64,000 nt of DNA from Spirochaetota bacterium. GTDB lineage: Bacteria > Spirochaetota > Spirochaetia > Treponematales > UBA12059. The stretch is taken from NCBI GenBank assembly GCA_022703505.1, contig JAKLDN010000006.1, forward strand, positions 124,001 to 188,000. Reading direction: 5' to 3'. Below the pieces are notes generated by a model. That model was not told where the DNA came from and did no database searches. It saw only the letters and a program-made list of their open reading frames with translations. Both the position numbers and the translations under genes were made by a program. Every line of letters starts with the position of its first letter. The stretch's first letter is position 1. Positions 32,812 through 41,474 of the stretch are shown here, piece by piece.

Positions 32812-34002
32812 CTATTCCGGGAGTCTTCGGGCTTCCAGGAACTCCTTGGCCTTCCGGGCCACCACGATCTCCTCGTTGGTGGCCAGGATGAAGACCTTGA
32901 CCCGGGACTCGGCGGTCGAGATCTCCGCGTCGCAGCGGGCCGTCCGGTTCCGCTCCCTGTCCAGGTCCAGTCCCAGGAACCCCAGGCCTTCCAGGGAAAG
33001 CTCCCGGACCCGGGCGCTGTTTTCCCCGATCCCGCCCCCGAAGGCCACGGCGTCCAAACCGCCCAGGGCGGCCGCGTAGGCCCCGATCTGCTTGCGGATG
33101 TAGTAGGCGTAGGCCTCCACGGCTTCCCGGGCATCCCGGTTCCCCGAGTCCGCGGCCTGCTCGATGTCCCGTAGGTCGTTCGATACCCCGGACAGGCCCA
33201 GGAGGCCGCTCTTCTTGGTGAGGAGGGTCTTGACCTCAGCCAGACTCAAGCCCTCGGTCTCCTGGAGGTAGATCGGAAGGTAGGGGTCGATGTCCCCGCA
33301 GCGGTTGTTGTGCATGATCCCGCACTGGAGGGAGAATCCCAGGGTCGTGTCGATGGAGACCCCCGAGTCCACGGCCGCCAGGGAGCCCGACCCTCCCAGG
33401 TGGCAGGTGACCAGCTTGAGATCCCTCCGGCCCGTCAGTTCGGCGGCCCGGCCCGCCAGGTACTCGTGGCTGGCCCCGTGGTACCCGTAGCGCCGCACCC
33501 CCCGAAGGGCGTATTCCTTGGGTATCGAGTAGAGGTAGGCCTTGGGCGGGAGGTTCCGGTGGAACCCCGTCTCGAAGGATCCGACCAGGGGCACCGAGGG
33601 GACGATGCGCCGGAACTGCCGGATCGCCGCTATATACGGAGGATTGTGGGCCGGGGCGATCCCGTTCATGGCCTCCATGGCCGCCACGACCTCCTCGGTG
33701 AGCTCCTGCACCCCCGTGATGTCCTTGGCCAGGACCACCTTGAAGCCCACGCAGTCGACGGCCTTCAAGGACGGCACCACGGGACCGATCAGGGCCCGGA
33801 GCATCCGCTCGATCCCCTCGCCGTGGTCCCGCAGGGGAAGCTCCTCCCGGATGCGGTTTCCCTCGGCGTCCTCGTGGGAGTACTCGGCCCGGTCCGTCCC
33901 GACCCGCTCCATCTTGCCCTTGGCCAGGACGGCCTCGTCCCCCATGGCGATCAGCTGGTACTTGAGGGAGGTGCTCCCCACGTTGCAGACGAGGATGTTC
34001 AT
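32812..34002 (-). CDS. ackA: Acetate kinase
   Basis: 396 residues from ATG 34002 (GGAG 6 nt upstream). Acetate/propionate kinase motifs: CNVGSTSLKY at the N-terminus, FETGFH, YGYHGASHEY, HLGGSGSLAAVDSG, GGIGENS and LATNEEIVVARKA. Makes ATP from acetyl phosphate. No phosphotransacetylase is adjacent. It follows oppF by 65 bp and has its own likely extended -10 promoter, so it may be transcribed both with and without the opp locus. Confidence 0.9.
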   Translation of the reverse strand: MNILVCNVGSTSLKYQLIAMGDEAVLAKGKMERVGTDRAEYSHEDAEGNRIREELPLRDHGEGIERMLRALIGPVVPSLKAVDCVGFKVVLAKDITGVQELTEEVVAAMEAMNGIAPAHNPPYIAAIRQFRRIVPSVPLVGSFETGFHRNLPPKAYLYSIPKEYALRGVRRYGYHGASHEYLAGRAAELTGRRDLKLVTCHLGGSGSLAAVDSGVSIDTTLGFSLQCGIMHNNRCGDIDPYLPIYLQETEGLSLAEVKTLLTKKSGLLGLSGVSNDLRDIEQAADSGNRDAREAVEAYAYYIRKQIGAYAAALGGLDAVAFGGGIGENSARVRELSLEGLGFLGLDLDRERNRTARCDAEISTAESRVKVFILATNEEIVVARKAKEFLEARRLPE

Positions 34003-34021
34003 GGCGTCTCCTTGGTCGGGG

Positions 34022-34030
34022 AGTATAGCA
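34022..34030 (-). promoter_or_regulatory. Extended -10 element before ackA
   Basis: TGCTATACT on the minus strand, an extended -10 sequence, 20 nt before the ackA ATG. No good -35 is seen, which is usual for extended -10 promoters. Confidence 0.45.
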
Positions 34031-34067
34031 GATCCTTCCACCCTTCCGCGAGGAATATCCGCCGAGC

Positions 34068-35009
34068 TCAGGGAGTCCCGCTGGACCCTCCGACCCACCC
34101 CGCCGTCTCCCCCTCGGTGCCCAGGACGAAGTGGCCCGGCAGGGCCTCCCGCCAGGCGGGGGCTTCCCGGGAGTAGTCGTGGGCCCGGGCGGGATCGTAG
34201 GTCGTGAGCCGCTTGCCCGCCTCGGCGTCGGGATCCGGCACGGGCACCGCGGACAGGAGGGCCCGGGTGTAGGGGTGGAGGGGCCGGGCGAAGAGCTCCT
34301 CCGCCCCGGCCAGCTCCACGATGCGGCCCCGGTGGATGACGGCGATACGGTCCGAGATGAAGCGCACCACCGAGAGGTCGTGGGCGATGAAAAAGTACGT
34401 GAGGCTCTTTTCCCGCTTCAGCCGGTTCATCAGATTGATGACCTGGGCCCGGATGGAGACGTCCAGGGCGGATATGGGCTCGTCCGCGATCAGCAGCTCG
34501 GGTTCCATGACCAGGGCCCGGGCGATCCCGATGCGCTGGCGCTGGCCCCCGGAGAACTCGTGGGGGAAGCGGGTGGCGAACTCCGGCAGCAGTCCGACGT
34601 CCCGGAGGGCCCGCTCCACCTTCTCCCGGCGTTCCGCCTCGTCCTTGAAGAGCTTGAAGTTGTACAAACCCTCGGAGACGATGTAGTCGATCTTGGCCCG
34701 CTCGTTCAGGGAGGCCATGGGATCCTGGAAGATCATCTGGATCCTCTGCCGGAGGAGCCGCTCCGAGGCCGCGTCGATCCGGCCGGAGACGCGCCGACCC
34801 TCGAAGAGGACCTCCCCCGAGGAGGCCGGGTGGATGCGCATGATCGCCCGGCCGATGGTGGTCTTGCCGGACCCGGACTCCCCCACCAGGGAGAAGGTCT
34901 CCCCGCGGTAGACGTCGAAGGACACGTCCCGGACCGCGGTGAACGTCTTGCGGTCGACGGGAAAGTCGACCCGGAGATCCCGTACGGAAAGCAGGACATC
35001 CCGGCTCAT
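34068..35009 (-). CDS. oppF: Oligopeptide ABC transporter ATP-binding protein OppF
   Basis: 313 residues from ATG 35009, overlapping the oppD stop by 4 nt. Walker [18 protein letters not shown] signature, [12 protein letters not shown] Walker B, and the C-terminal oligopeptide-type domain ([13 protein letters not shown]) are present. Partner of OppD in energising peptide import. Longer upstream frames are read-through of the oppD region in another frame. Confidence 0.92.
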   Translation of the reverse strand: MSRDVLLSVRDLRVDFPVDRKTFTAVRDVSFDVYRGETFSLVGESGSGKTTIGRAIMRIHPASSGEVLFEGRRVSGRIDAASERLLRQRIQMIFQDPMASLNERAKIDYIVSEGLYNFKLFKDEAERREKVERALRDVGLLPEFATRFPHEFSGGQRQRIGIARALVMEPELLIADEPISALDVSIRAQVINLMNRLKREKSLTYFFIAHDLSVVRFISDRIAVIHRGRIVELAGAEELFARPLHPYTRALLSAVPVPDPDAEAGKRLTTYDPARAHDYSREAPAWREALPGHFVLGTEGETAGWVGGSSGTP

Positions 35010-36097
35010 TCGGCGCCTCCCTTCCCGGTATCCGCGCCGCCCGTCGCGGCGGCGCCGGCTCCGCCCCGGGCCAGACGGGCCCGCAGGCGGCGTACGGTCT
35101 CGGGAGCCTCGATGCGGGGCGCCCGGGGATCCAGGAGCCAGGTTCGGGCCCAGTGGGTGTCCGAGACCGGGAAGACCGGGGGCTCGTGCTTGAAGTCCAC
35201 CTCCAGGGCCCGGGGGTTCCGGGGCGCGAAGGCGTCCCCGACGACCTCCTTGAAGAGGCTGGGCGGGGTTCCCTTGATCGAGTAGAGCTCCTCGCCCTTG
35301 ACCCCCAGCTGGGGCAGGGAGGCCAGGAGGGCCCAGGTGTAGGGGGCCCGGGGATCGTAGAAGACCTCGCGCACGCTCCCCTCCTCGATGACCTGGCCGG
35401 AATACATGACCGCGACGCGCTGGGCCACGCTGGCCACGACCCCGAGGTCGTGGGTGATGAAGAGGACCGTCATCCCGAGCTCCCGCTGGAGGGACTTGAT
35501 CAGGTCCAGGATCTGGGCCTGGACCGTGACGTCCAGGGCCGTGGTCGGCTCGTCGCAGATCAGGATCTCCGGACGGCAGGCCACGGCCGCGGCGATCACC
35601 GCCCGCTGGCGCATCCCCCCGGAGAACTCGTGGGGGTACTGGCGATACCGGAGTTCCGGTTCCGGTATGCCCACCCGGGACAGGGTCTCCAGGACCACCG
35701 CCCGGGAGGCGACCCGGTCCAGACCCCGGTGCAGGGCCGCAGCTTCCCGGATCTGCTCGCCCACGGTCTTGAGGGGGTTCAGGGCCGTCATGGGATCCTG
35801 GAAGATCATGGCGATGCGCTTGCCCCGGATGCCCAGCCACTCGCGCTCCTTGTTGTAGCGGGCCAGGTCCTTCCCGTCGAAGAGGATGGACCCGGAGTCC
35901 ACGCGGCCGTTCCGGTCCAGCATCCCCAGGAAGGTCTTGGCCAGGACGCTCTTCCCGGACCCAGATTCCCCGACCACGGCCAGGGTCTCCCCCTTGCGCA
36001 GGTCCAGGCCGGCGCCCCGCAGGGCAGTGAGCCGTCGGCCCCGTAAGGAGAAGCTCACGCGGAGGTCCCGGACCTCCAGGATGGTGTCGCCGCTCAT
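35006..36097 (-). CDS. oppD: Oligopeptide ABC transporter ATP-binding protein OppD
   Basis: 363 residues. Walker [18 protein letters not shown] signature, [14 protein letters not shown] Walker B and [17 protein letters not shown] family tail. The C-terminal 60 residues carry an alanine/glycine-rich extension of unknown role. It overlaps oppC and oppF by 4 nt each. Confidence 0.92.
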   Translation of the reverse strand: MSGDTILEVRDLRVSFSLRGRRLTALRGAGLDLRKGETLAVVGESGSGKSVLAKTFLGMLDRNGRVDSGSILFDGKDLARYNKEREWLGIRGKRIAMIFQDPMTALNPLKTVGEQIREAAALHRGLDRVASRAVVLETLSRVGIPEPELRYRQYPHEFSGGMRQRAVIAAAVACRPEILICDEPTTALDVTVQAQILDLIKSLQRELGMTVLFITHDLGVVASVAQRVAVMYSGQVIEEGSVREVFYDPRAPYTWALLASLPQLGVKGEELYSIKGTPPSLFKEVVGDAFAPRNPRALEVDFKHEPPVFPVSDTHWARTWLLDPRAPRIEAPETVRRLRARLARGGAGAAATGGADTGKGGAE

Positions 36098-37026
36098 ACG
36101 TGGTTCCTCGGGTCGGAGGCGTCGGAGAACCGGTTCCCGACGATGTAGAAGGAGACCGTGATGGCCGCCAGGATCACGGTCGGCCAGGTCAGCTGGTAGG
36201 GGTAGAGCATGAAGTTGTTCTTTCCCTGGTTCACCAGGTTTCCCAGGGAGATGGTGTCGATGGGGAGTCCCAGGCCGATGAAGCCCAGGAAGACCTCGGA
36301 ACCGATGGAGTACGGGATGGTCAGGGCCGCCTCCATGATCAGGATGGATACCAGGTAGGGCAGGACGTTCTTCGTGATCATCCGGCGGAGGGGGGTGCCC
36401 AGGCAGCGGGAGGCCACGTTGTACTCCGCGTCCCGGATGGTGATGACCTTGTTCCGCACGAAGCGGGCTATGCCGATCCAGCCGGTGGAGCAGAGGGCCG
36501 TCACGATGGTCCAGAATCCCGGCCGCATGATGTAGGCCAGGAGGACCAGGAAGACCGTCTGGGGGATGTTGTTGAGGACGTTGTAGAGCTCCGTCATGAT
36601 CCGGTCGAGCTTCCGGACGTAGCCCCAGAGGGCCCCGGCGATCATCCCGATCCCGACATCCAAAAGGGCGATCACGAAGCCCAGGAGCAGGGAAGTCCGG
36701 GTCCCGTACCAGGTCAGGGCCCAGATGTCCCGGCCCAGGCCGTCGGTCCCGAAGACGTGGTCCCGATTCGGGCTCAGGTTCCAGGTCTCGGTGTCCAGGT
36801 TCACCGCTCCGAGGTCCATGTGGGCGAACAGGGGATAGACGAAGCTGGCCGTCGTCAGGACCACGATGAGGGCCAGGAGGAAGATCGAGACCGGGCTCTT
36901 GAGAAAGGTGCGGAAGGTGCTCCGCCAGTAGGAATACCGGGCGTACCCCGTGCGCTCCGCGGCCGCCTCGTCGAAGGCCGCGGGTCGGAAGAGTTCGGCG
37001 GGTACCTCGGGAATCGTTCGGATCAT
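36094..37026 (-). CDS. oppC: Oligopeptide ABC transporter permease OppC
   Basis: 310 residues, ATG 37026 overlapping the oppB stop by 4 nt. About six transmembrane helices, an extended cytoplasmic N-terminus, the [24 protein letters not shown] start of the transport domain (about 93-115) and an EAA-type loop ([23 protein letters not shown]). Forms the channel with OppB. Confidence 0.92.
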   Translation of the reverse strand: MIRTIPEVPAELFRPAAFDEAAAERTGYARYSYWRSTFRTFLKSPVSIFLLALIVVLTTASFVYPLFAHMDLGAVNLDTETWNLSPNRDHVFGTDGLGRDIWALTWYGTRTSLLLGFVIALLDVGIGMIAGALWGYVRKLDRIMTELYNVLNNIPQTVFLVLLAYIMRPGFWTIVTALCSTGWIGIARFVRNKVITIRDAEYNVASRCLGTPLRRMITKNVLPYLVSILIMEAALTIPYSIGSEVFLGFIGLGLPIDTISLGNLVNQGKNNFMLYPYQLTWPTVILAAITVSFYIVGNRFSDASDPRNHV

Positions 37027-37979
37027 GCGGCGGCCCCCTTTCCGGACGATTCGGCCAGCTTGATCCGGGGATCCACCAGGACCATGAGCAGGTCCCCCAG
37101 GAAAACCCCGACGACCCCGAGCACCGAGTACAGGAGTACCAGGGCCTGGACCAGGGGATTGTCCTGCTGGCGGATGGCGCTGACCAGGAGGCCTCCCATG
37201 CCGGGGATCGAATAAATGCTTTCGATCAGGAGGGATCCCGCGATGGTCAGGAGGATCTGCTGGGGGAAGTACTGGACCAGGGGGACCAGGGCGTTCCGGA
37301 GCACGTGGCCCCGCATGACCCGTTTCCACGGCAGTCCCTTGGAGACCGCGAACTTGACGTAGTCCTTGTTCTCCTCGTCCACCATGAAGCGCCGGAGCCA
37401 GATGGCGTACCAGGCGATCCCCGAGAGGGCCAGGGAGATCGTGGGGAGGACCCAGGAGACGGGGCGGTCCTCGTAGAAGACCATGGGCCAGCCCAGCAGG
37501 GCCGTCACCCATTGCTGTATGAAGAAGAGCCAGATGAGGCTGGGTATGGCCCGCACGATGGTGACGTAGACCGTGCCCGCCCCGTCCGGGAAGCGGTCCT
37601 TGAACCGGGCCATAAGGATTCCCAGGCCCAGGCCCAGGGCCATGCTCAGGGCCAGGGCCGCCAGGCCGAACCAGAGGGAATAGGGGGCCTTCTCGCCGAT
37701 GACGTCCAGAACCGGGCTGCGAGGGTAGACGGTGATTGAACGGCCCAGGTCGCCCCGGGCCAGGCCGGACAGGAAGCGCCCGAACTGGGTGAAGGGATCA
37801 TCCAGGACCCCCAGGTTGCGAAGGTAGGCGGTCCGGGCGTCCCTGTCCATGTTCACGTAGTCCTCCCGAGTGAAGTAGCCGTTCTTGGGCATGAGCCGGA
37901 GCAGGAGGAATACCGTGAGGACCACGATGGACACGGTGATCAGGGACTGTCCGAGACGTTTCAGTACATAGGCACCCAT
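37023..37979 (-). CDS. oppB: Oligopeptide ABC transporter permease OppB
   Basis: 318 residues from ATG 37979, with AGGAT-type ribosome site upstream. N-terminal MGAYVLKRLGQSLITV helix, long periplasmic loop, EAA loop (KDYVKFAVSKGLPWKRVMRGHVLRNA) and about six helices. It is separated from oppA by a 208-bp gap that holds a palindromic repeat element, so oppB-F may be expressed at a different level from oppA. Confidence 0.92.
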   Translation of the reverse strand: MGAYVLKRLGQSLITVSIVVLTVFLLLRLMPKNGYFTREDYVNMDRDARTAYLRNLGVLDDPFTQFGRFLSGLARGDLGRSITVYPRSPVLDVIGEKAPYSLWFGLAALALSMALGLGLGILMARFKDRFPDGAGTVYVTIVRAIPSLIWLFFIQQWVTALLGWPMVFYEDRPVSWVLPTISLALSGIAWYAIWLRRFMVDEENKDYVKFAVSKGLPWKRVMRGHVLRNALVPLVQYFPQQILLTIAGSLLIESIYSIPGMGGLLVSAIRQQDNPLVQALVLLYSVLGVVGVFLGDLLMVLVDPRIKLAESSGKGAAA

Positions 37980-38014
37980 GGGCGATCCTTCAAAAAAAAA
38001 ATTACTGAAAAAGC

Positions 38015-38173
38015 AAACCACAGAGTCACAGAGACACAGAGAGCGACCGGCCGGTCGGCGCCGAAGCAAGCTTCGGCGATCCCAACTCCGACAAGCTCGA
38101 CGAAGACCGAAGGTCTTCGTTGCCCCGAGGCTGACAAATAGTCAGCCTCGGGCCCTCTGTGTCTCCGTGGTTT
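38015..38173. repeat. Composite palindromic element between oppA and oppB
   Basis: Terminal inverted repeats 38015-38033 and 38155-38173 match at 17 of 19 positions (CCACAGAG/CACAGAG-type ends). Inside are four successive perfect palindromes: 38044-38057 (14 nt, no spacer); arms 38059-38067/38070-38078; arms 38100-38108/38112-38120; arms 38124-38135/38141-38152. It encodes nothing. It resembles a MITE- or REP-like element or a bank of mRNA hairpins. An A-rich tract (37992-38001) and the oppB start follow it in the transcribed direction. Confidence 0.8.
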
Positions 38174-38187
38174 TATTGTTATGAGAA

Positions 38188-40077
38188 CTACTTCGCCGCG
38201 GCCATCTCCTTGTAGAAGGCGGCCTTCAGCTGCTCATACCGCTTGGCCGTGATGGGATCCTTCTCCACGACCATGCCCTTGAACTTGAACCGGGTGATGC
38301 CGAAGCCGCCCCGGGGATACGTGAAGGGAACCACCTTGGTGATCTGGTAGGCCGTGCCGCCCATGGCCCAGGGCAGGACGTAGCAGCGGTCCAGGTAGAG
38401 GGCTTCCGCCTTGGCGAAGATCGCGTAGCGCTCGGACAGGACGGTCTTGGACATGGCGTCCTGGACCAGCTTGTCGAACTCGGGATCCGAGTACTGCCCG
38501 TCGTTGACGCCGCCGTTCGTGACCAGGCGGCTGAGCTGGGCGGCGGGGTCCGCGTAGCCGAAGCGGAAGTTGTCGTGCAGGAGGTCGAAGCGTCGGGGCT
38601 CCACCACCTCGCCGAACACGTCGTCGATGCACTGGCCCAGGGTGACCTCGATGTTCTCCTTGCCGAAGGCCTCCTCGAGCATGGCCTTGAGCAGGAGAGC
38701 CCGCTTGGTTTCCACCGCGTCGGGCAGGGAGACGTAGACCATCTGCAGGGGGAGCTTGCCGTCCACCTTGACCTCGGCGATGGGCTTGTAGTCCACCGTG
38801 GCCGGGGAGACGCCCTTGATGGTCCCCTTGCCGTCCGTGAGCTCCGCCACGGCCTTCTTGAAATAGTCCCGGGCCTTGGCCTTGTTGTAGTAGTTGCCCG
38901 CGGCCTTGATCTCCTTGACCCCGGTGTAGTCCGTGTAGTCCACGCCCTTCTCGTCGAAGATCTGGAACTCCGGCACCACCGTGTTCCGGATGATCTGGCC
39001 GGGCTTGTAGGGATCGTCCAGCTCGTTCAGCTTCACCCGGTCGATGCCGTAGTACAGGGCCTTGCGGAAGTTCAGGTTGTTGACGAAGGCCTTGAACTCG
39101 GGGTTCGAGGAAGTGAAGTTCTGGACGAACCAGTAGGTGACGGAGAAGCGGTCCGCCGAGGGCGGATCCGAGTAGATGTACTGGCCCCACTTGGACTTCG
39201 CCAGGGCCTTGACCTGGTCGGCCCCGAGGTCGGCCCGGGAGAGCTCACCCCGCTGGAACATGGCCACCTGGGTAGTCGGGTCCGGGACGTACTGGAGGGT
39301 GATCGTCTTGACGGAGATCTTGCCCGCGTCCCAGTAGTGGGGGTTCGCCTTGAGGACGATCCGCTTGGAGCGCTGCCAGTCGGAGATGTAGTAGGCGCCC
39401 GAGAAGACGAGCTTCTCCTTGGAGACCCCGAAGTCCAGGCCGACGGAATCCAGAAATTCCTTCTCCACGGGGAGGAAGAGCTCCATGACCAGGTAGGACA
39501 GGAAGAAGGGGGTGGGCTTGGAGAGCTTGTAGACCAGGGTGTACTTGTCCGGCGCGGAAATCCCGACCTTGGAGAAGTTGGCCAGGGCGTCCTCCCGGGT
39601 CATGTCCTTCTTCTTGCCCGAGTCGACATCCGAGAGGTCCAGATAATAGCCGTTGAGGCCGGCGATCAGGTTCCGCACGTCCCGGGAGAAATTCTTGATC
39701 CCGTTCTTGGGATCCGAGACGTAGCGCAGTCCTTCCACGAAATCGTCCGCCGTGATCTCCCAACGGGTCTTCTGGCCCGAGGAGTCCACGTACATCAGGC
39801 CCTGCCGGAGCTTGAAGGTCCAGGTTAGGCCGTCGGGACTCACCGTCCAGGACTGGGCCAGGGAAGGCACGAAGCGCCCGAAGCGGTCCTGTTCCACCAG
39901 GCCGTCCTGGGTGTTCGCGGCCACGCGCTGGTCCGTGGTCGTGGGGGTGTAGAAATACCGGAGGGACGAACCCTCCGACGCGTACACGGCGTAGTAACGG
40001 TCGACGCCCGCGGCCCAGGCGCCCGCGGTCGCCGCGAGGGCCATCAGGACCGCGATGATCATCGCTCTCGATTTCAT
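38188..40077 (-). CDS. oppA: Oligopeptide-binding protein OppA-like
   Basis: 629 residues with a signal peptide (about 1-23, AWA-AG). Family 5 binding-protein features: GLVEQDRFGRFVPSLAQSWTVSPDGLTWTFKLRQG near 58-92 and a long two-lobe architecture. There is no lipobox cysteine, so it is freely periplasmic. It is larger than E. coli OppA, with inserted charged segments around 150-170 and 400-470. A sigma-54-type promoter lies about 80 nt upstream. The linkage to cyanophycinase and IadA suggests peptides containing aspartate or isoaspartate. Confidence 0.9.
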   Translation of the reverse strand: MKSRAMIIAVLMALAATAGAWAAGVDRYYAVYASEGSSLRYFYTPTTTDQRVAANTQDGLVEQDRFGRFVPSLAQSWTVSPDGLTWTFKLRQGLMYVDSSGQKTRWEITADDFVEGLRYVSDPKNGIKNFSRDVRNLIAGLNGYYLDLSDVDSGKKKDMTREDALANFSKVGISAPDKYTLVYKLSKPTPFFLSYLVMELFLPVEKEFLDSVGLDFGVSKEKLVFSGAYYISDWQRSKRIVLKANPHYWDAGKISVKTITLQYVPDPTTQVAMFQRGELSRADLGADQVKALAKSKWGQYIYSDPPSADRFSVTYWFVQNFTSSNPEFKAFVNNLNFRKALYYGIDRVKLNELDDPYKPGQIIRNTVVPEFQIFDEKGVDYTDYTGVKEIKAAGNYYNKAKARDYFKKAVAELTDGKGTIKGVSPATVDYKPIAEVKVDGKLPLQMVYVSLPDAVETKRALLLKAMLEEAFGKENIEVTLGQCIDDVFGEVVEPRRFDLLHDNFRFGYADPAAQLSRLVTNGGVNDGQYSDPEFDKLVQDAMSKTVLSERYAIFAKAEALYLDRCYVLPWAMGGTAYQITKVVPFTYPRGGFGITRFKFKGMVVEKDPITAKRYEQLKAAFYKEMAAAK

Positions 40078-40157
40078 GCCTTCCTCCTAGGAATTTCGCC
40101 GGAATACGGACGGTGCCGGATCTCGAGCCTGTGCGGGGCCATGCCCCGTTTCATTAC

Positions 40158-40173
40158 AGCAAGAACCGTACCA
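40158..40173 (-). promoter_or_regulatory. Sigma-54 promoter of oppA
   Basis: Minus strand: TGGTACG (40173-40167), 4 nt, TTGCT (40062-style box at 40162-40158). One mismatch to TGGCACG-N4-TTGCT; both GG and GC cores are intact. It is just past the cyanophycinase stop and about 80 nt before oppA. Confidence 0.75.
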
Positions 40174-40181
40174 GCGGCAGG

Positions 40182-41375
40182 TCATCGGAAGAGTTTGATT
40201 TCGATTTCCGCGGGAAGGATGTCCACGAAGACGTGCTCGAAGCCGAACTGGTCCCCGGTCCAACCGCGGGTCAAGCCTTCCTTCCGGCCGAGGCGGACTT
40301 CCCAGGCCAGGGGCAGGTCGTCATCCCCTTCCTCGACCAGGAAGGACCGGACGTACCGGAACCCGCGGTCCGGGCCCCGAAGGAGGCCTTCGGGATGGTT
40401 GTCCAAGAGCATGCGGAAGGCGAAGTCCGCGAGGGTCCCGTACTCCGAGAGAATGCCGGAGGCCTGGGGCCGGGAGACGTCGAAGGAGGGATCCCCGGGA
40501 TCCAGGGGCTCCTTGCCCCGGAACTCGACGAACCAGTCCGCCGGGCGGAAGGAGTCCCCCTCGGTGAGATAATGAAGGCGGGCATGCCGGATCTCGACCC
40601 TGCCCCCGGGAAGGCCCCGAATCGCCTCCCGGAGGTCGACGACGTACACCCCGCCGGCACCCAGGATCTCGGCCCGGCCCTCGGCCGCCCTCCAGACCAG
40701 GGCGGTGTCCTCGGCGATCCCGAACCCGGGCCGCCGGCCCCCGTCCTCGACCCGGCAGGCTTCCAGGAGCCGCCCCAGCCGGGCCCGGGCGTCGAAGTGC
40801 TGGTCCACGATGCCGACCGGGAAAAATCCCAGGCCCCGGCGCACGTACAGGGCCCGGGAGATTTCGACATCCGCGGCCTCGACGGCCCTTGGCAGGGCCA
40901 GGGCGCCGAAACTGGTGCCCCCAGCGATCATGGGATCCGACATCACGGCGGCCCCCGCGCTGGAGCCCCCCATGGGAGCCCCCCCCTCGTTGGCCCGGCG
41001 CATAACGGCGAGCAGGGGGGTATCGGAGCCATCCGGCTCCAGGAGGGTGTCCGTCAGGGCGTTCTGGTCGCCCCCGAGCATCCAGATCCCGTCCGCCCGG
41101 GCGGCCCGCTCCGCGACCGCGGGATCCCGGGCTCCGTCCTCCCAGCCGGGTACCGCGGCGGCTACGGGCAGGAGCTCGATCCGGGAAGGATCCACCCCCA
41201 GGGATGTCAGGGAGTTACGGAAGAATTCGAATCCGGATCGGGGGACTTTCGAGGCCGCGCCCAGGACCGCGAAGCGTCCTCCCGGCCCGCCGGCGGCCTT
41301 CACGAAGGCGGCGTGCACGTCCCGGGCGCGGGTACGGAGGTTGCCGCCGGCTATGAACAGATCACCTTTGACCAT
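40182..41375 (-). CDS. cphB: Cyanophycinase-like serine peptidase (S51 family)
   Basis: 397 residues. Nucleophile S139 in GGSSAGAA, DQHFDARARLGRL and GIAEDTAL are cyanophycinase/peptidase E hallmarks. Cyanophycinase cuts the Asp-Arg storage polymer to beta-Asp-Arg dipeptides. There is no signal peptide, so it should act inside the cell. It is about 125 residues longer than Synechocystis CphB; the extra C-terminal domain (about 255-397) is unassigned. No cyanophycin synthetase is in the window. GAGGAAG precedes the ATG. Related peptide substrates are possible. Confidence 0.8.
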   Translation of the reverse strand: MVKGDLFIAGGNLRTRARDVHAAFVKAAGGPGGRFAVLGAASKVPRSGFEFFRNSLTSLGVDPSRIELLPVAAAVPGWEDGARDPAVAERAARADGIWMLGGDQNALTDTLLEPDGSDTPLLAVMRRANEGGAPMGGSSAGAAVMSDPMIAGGTSFGALALPRAVEAADVEISRALYVRRGLGFFPVGIVDQHFDARARLGRLLEACRVEDGGRRPGFGIAEDTALVWRAAEGRAEILGAGGVYVVDLREAIRGLPGGRVEIRHARLHYLTEGDSFRPADWFVEFRGKEPLDPGDPSFDVSRPQASGILSEYGTLADFAFRMLLDNHPEGLLRGPDRGFRYVRSFLVEEGDDDLPLAWEVRLGRKEGLTRGWTGDQFGFEHVFVDILPAEIEIKLFR

Positions 41376-41474
41376 CGAAGGGCTTCCTCATTTCGGCTTT
41401 TTTCTGGTCAATTGGCGCCATATTAACCTTTTCATGGCCGATTTTATCGCGAGGAAACGGAATACAATCCCGCC

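Noticed and set aside
34210-35840. A 590-codon version of OppF starting far upstream
   Set aside because: The upstream part is the oppD gene in another frame; the ATG at 35009 overlaps the oppD stop in the usual way.
38044-38152. CRISPR array
   Set aside because: The palindromes differ from each other in sequence and length, there are no regular spacers and no cas genes.
38015-38173. Insertion sequence
   Set aside because: No transposase and too short; a non-autonomous element or RNA structure is the most that can be said.
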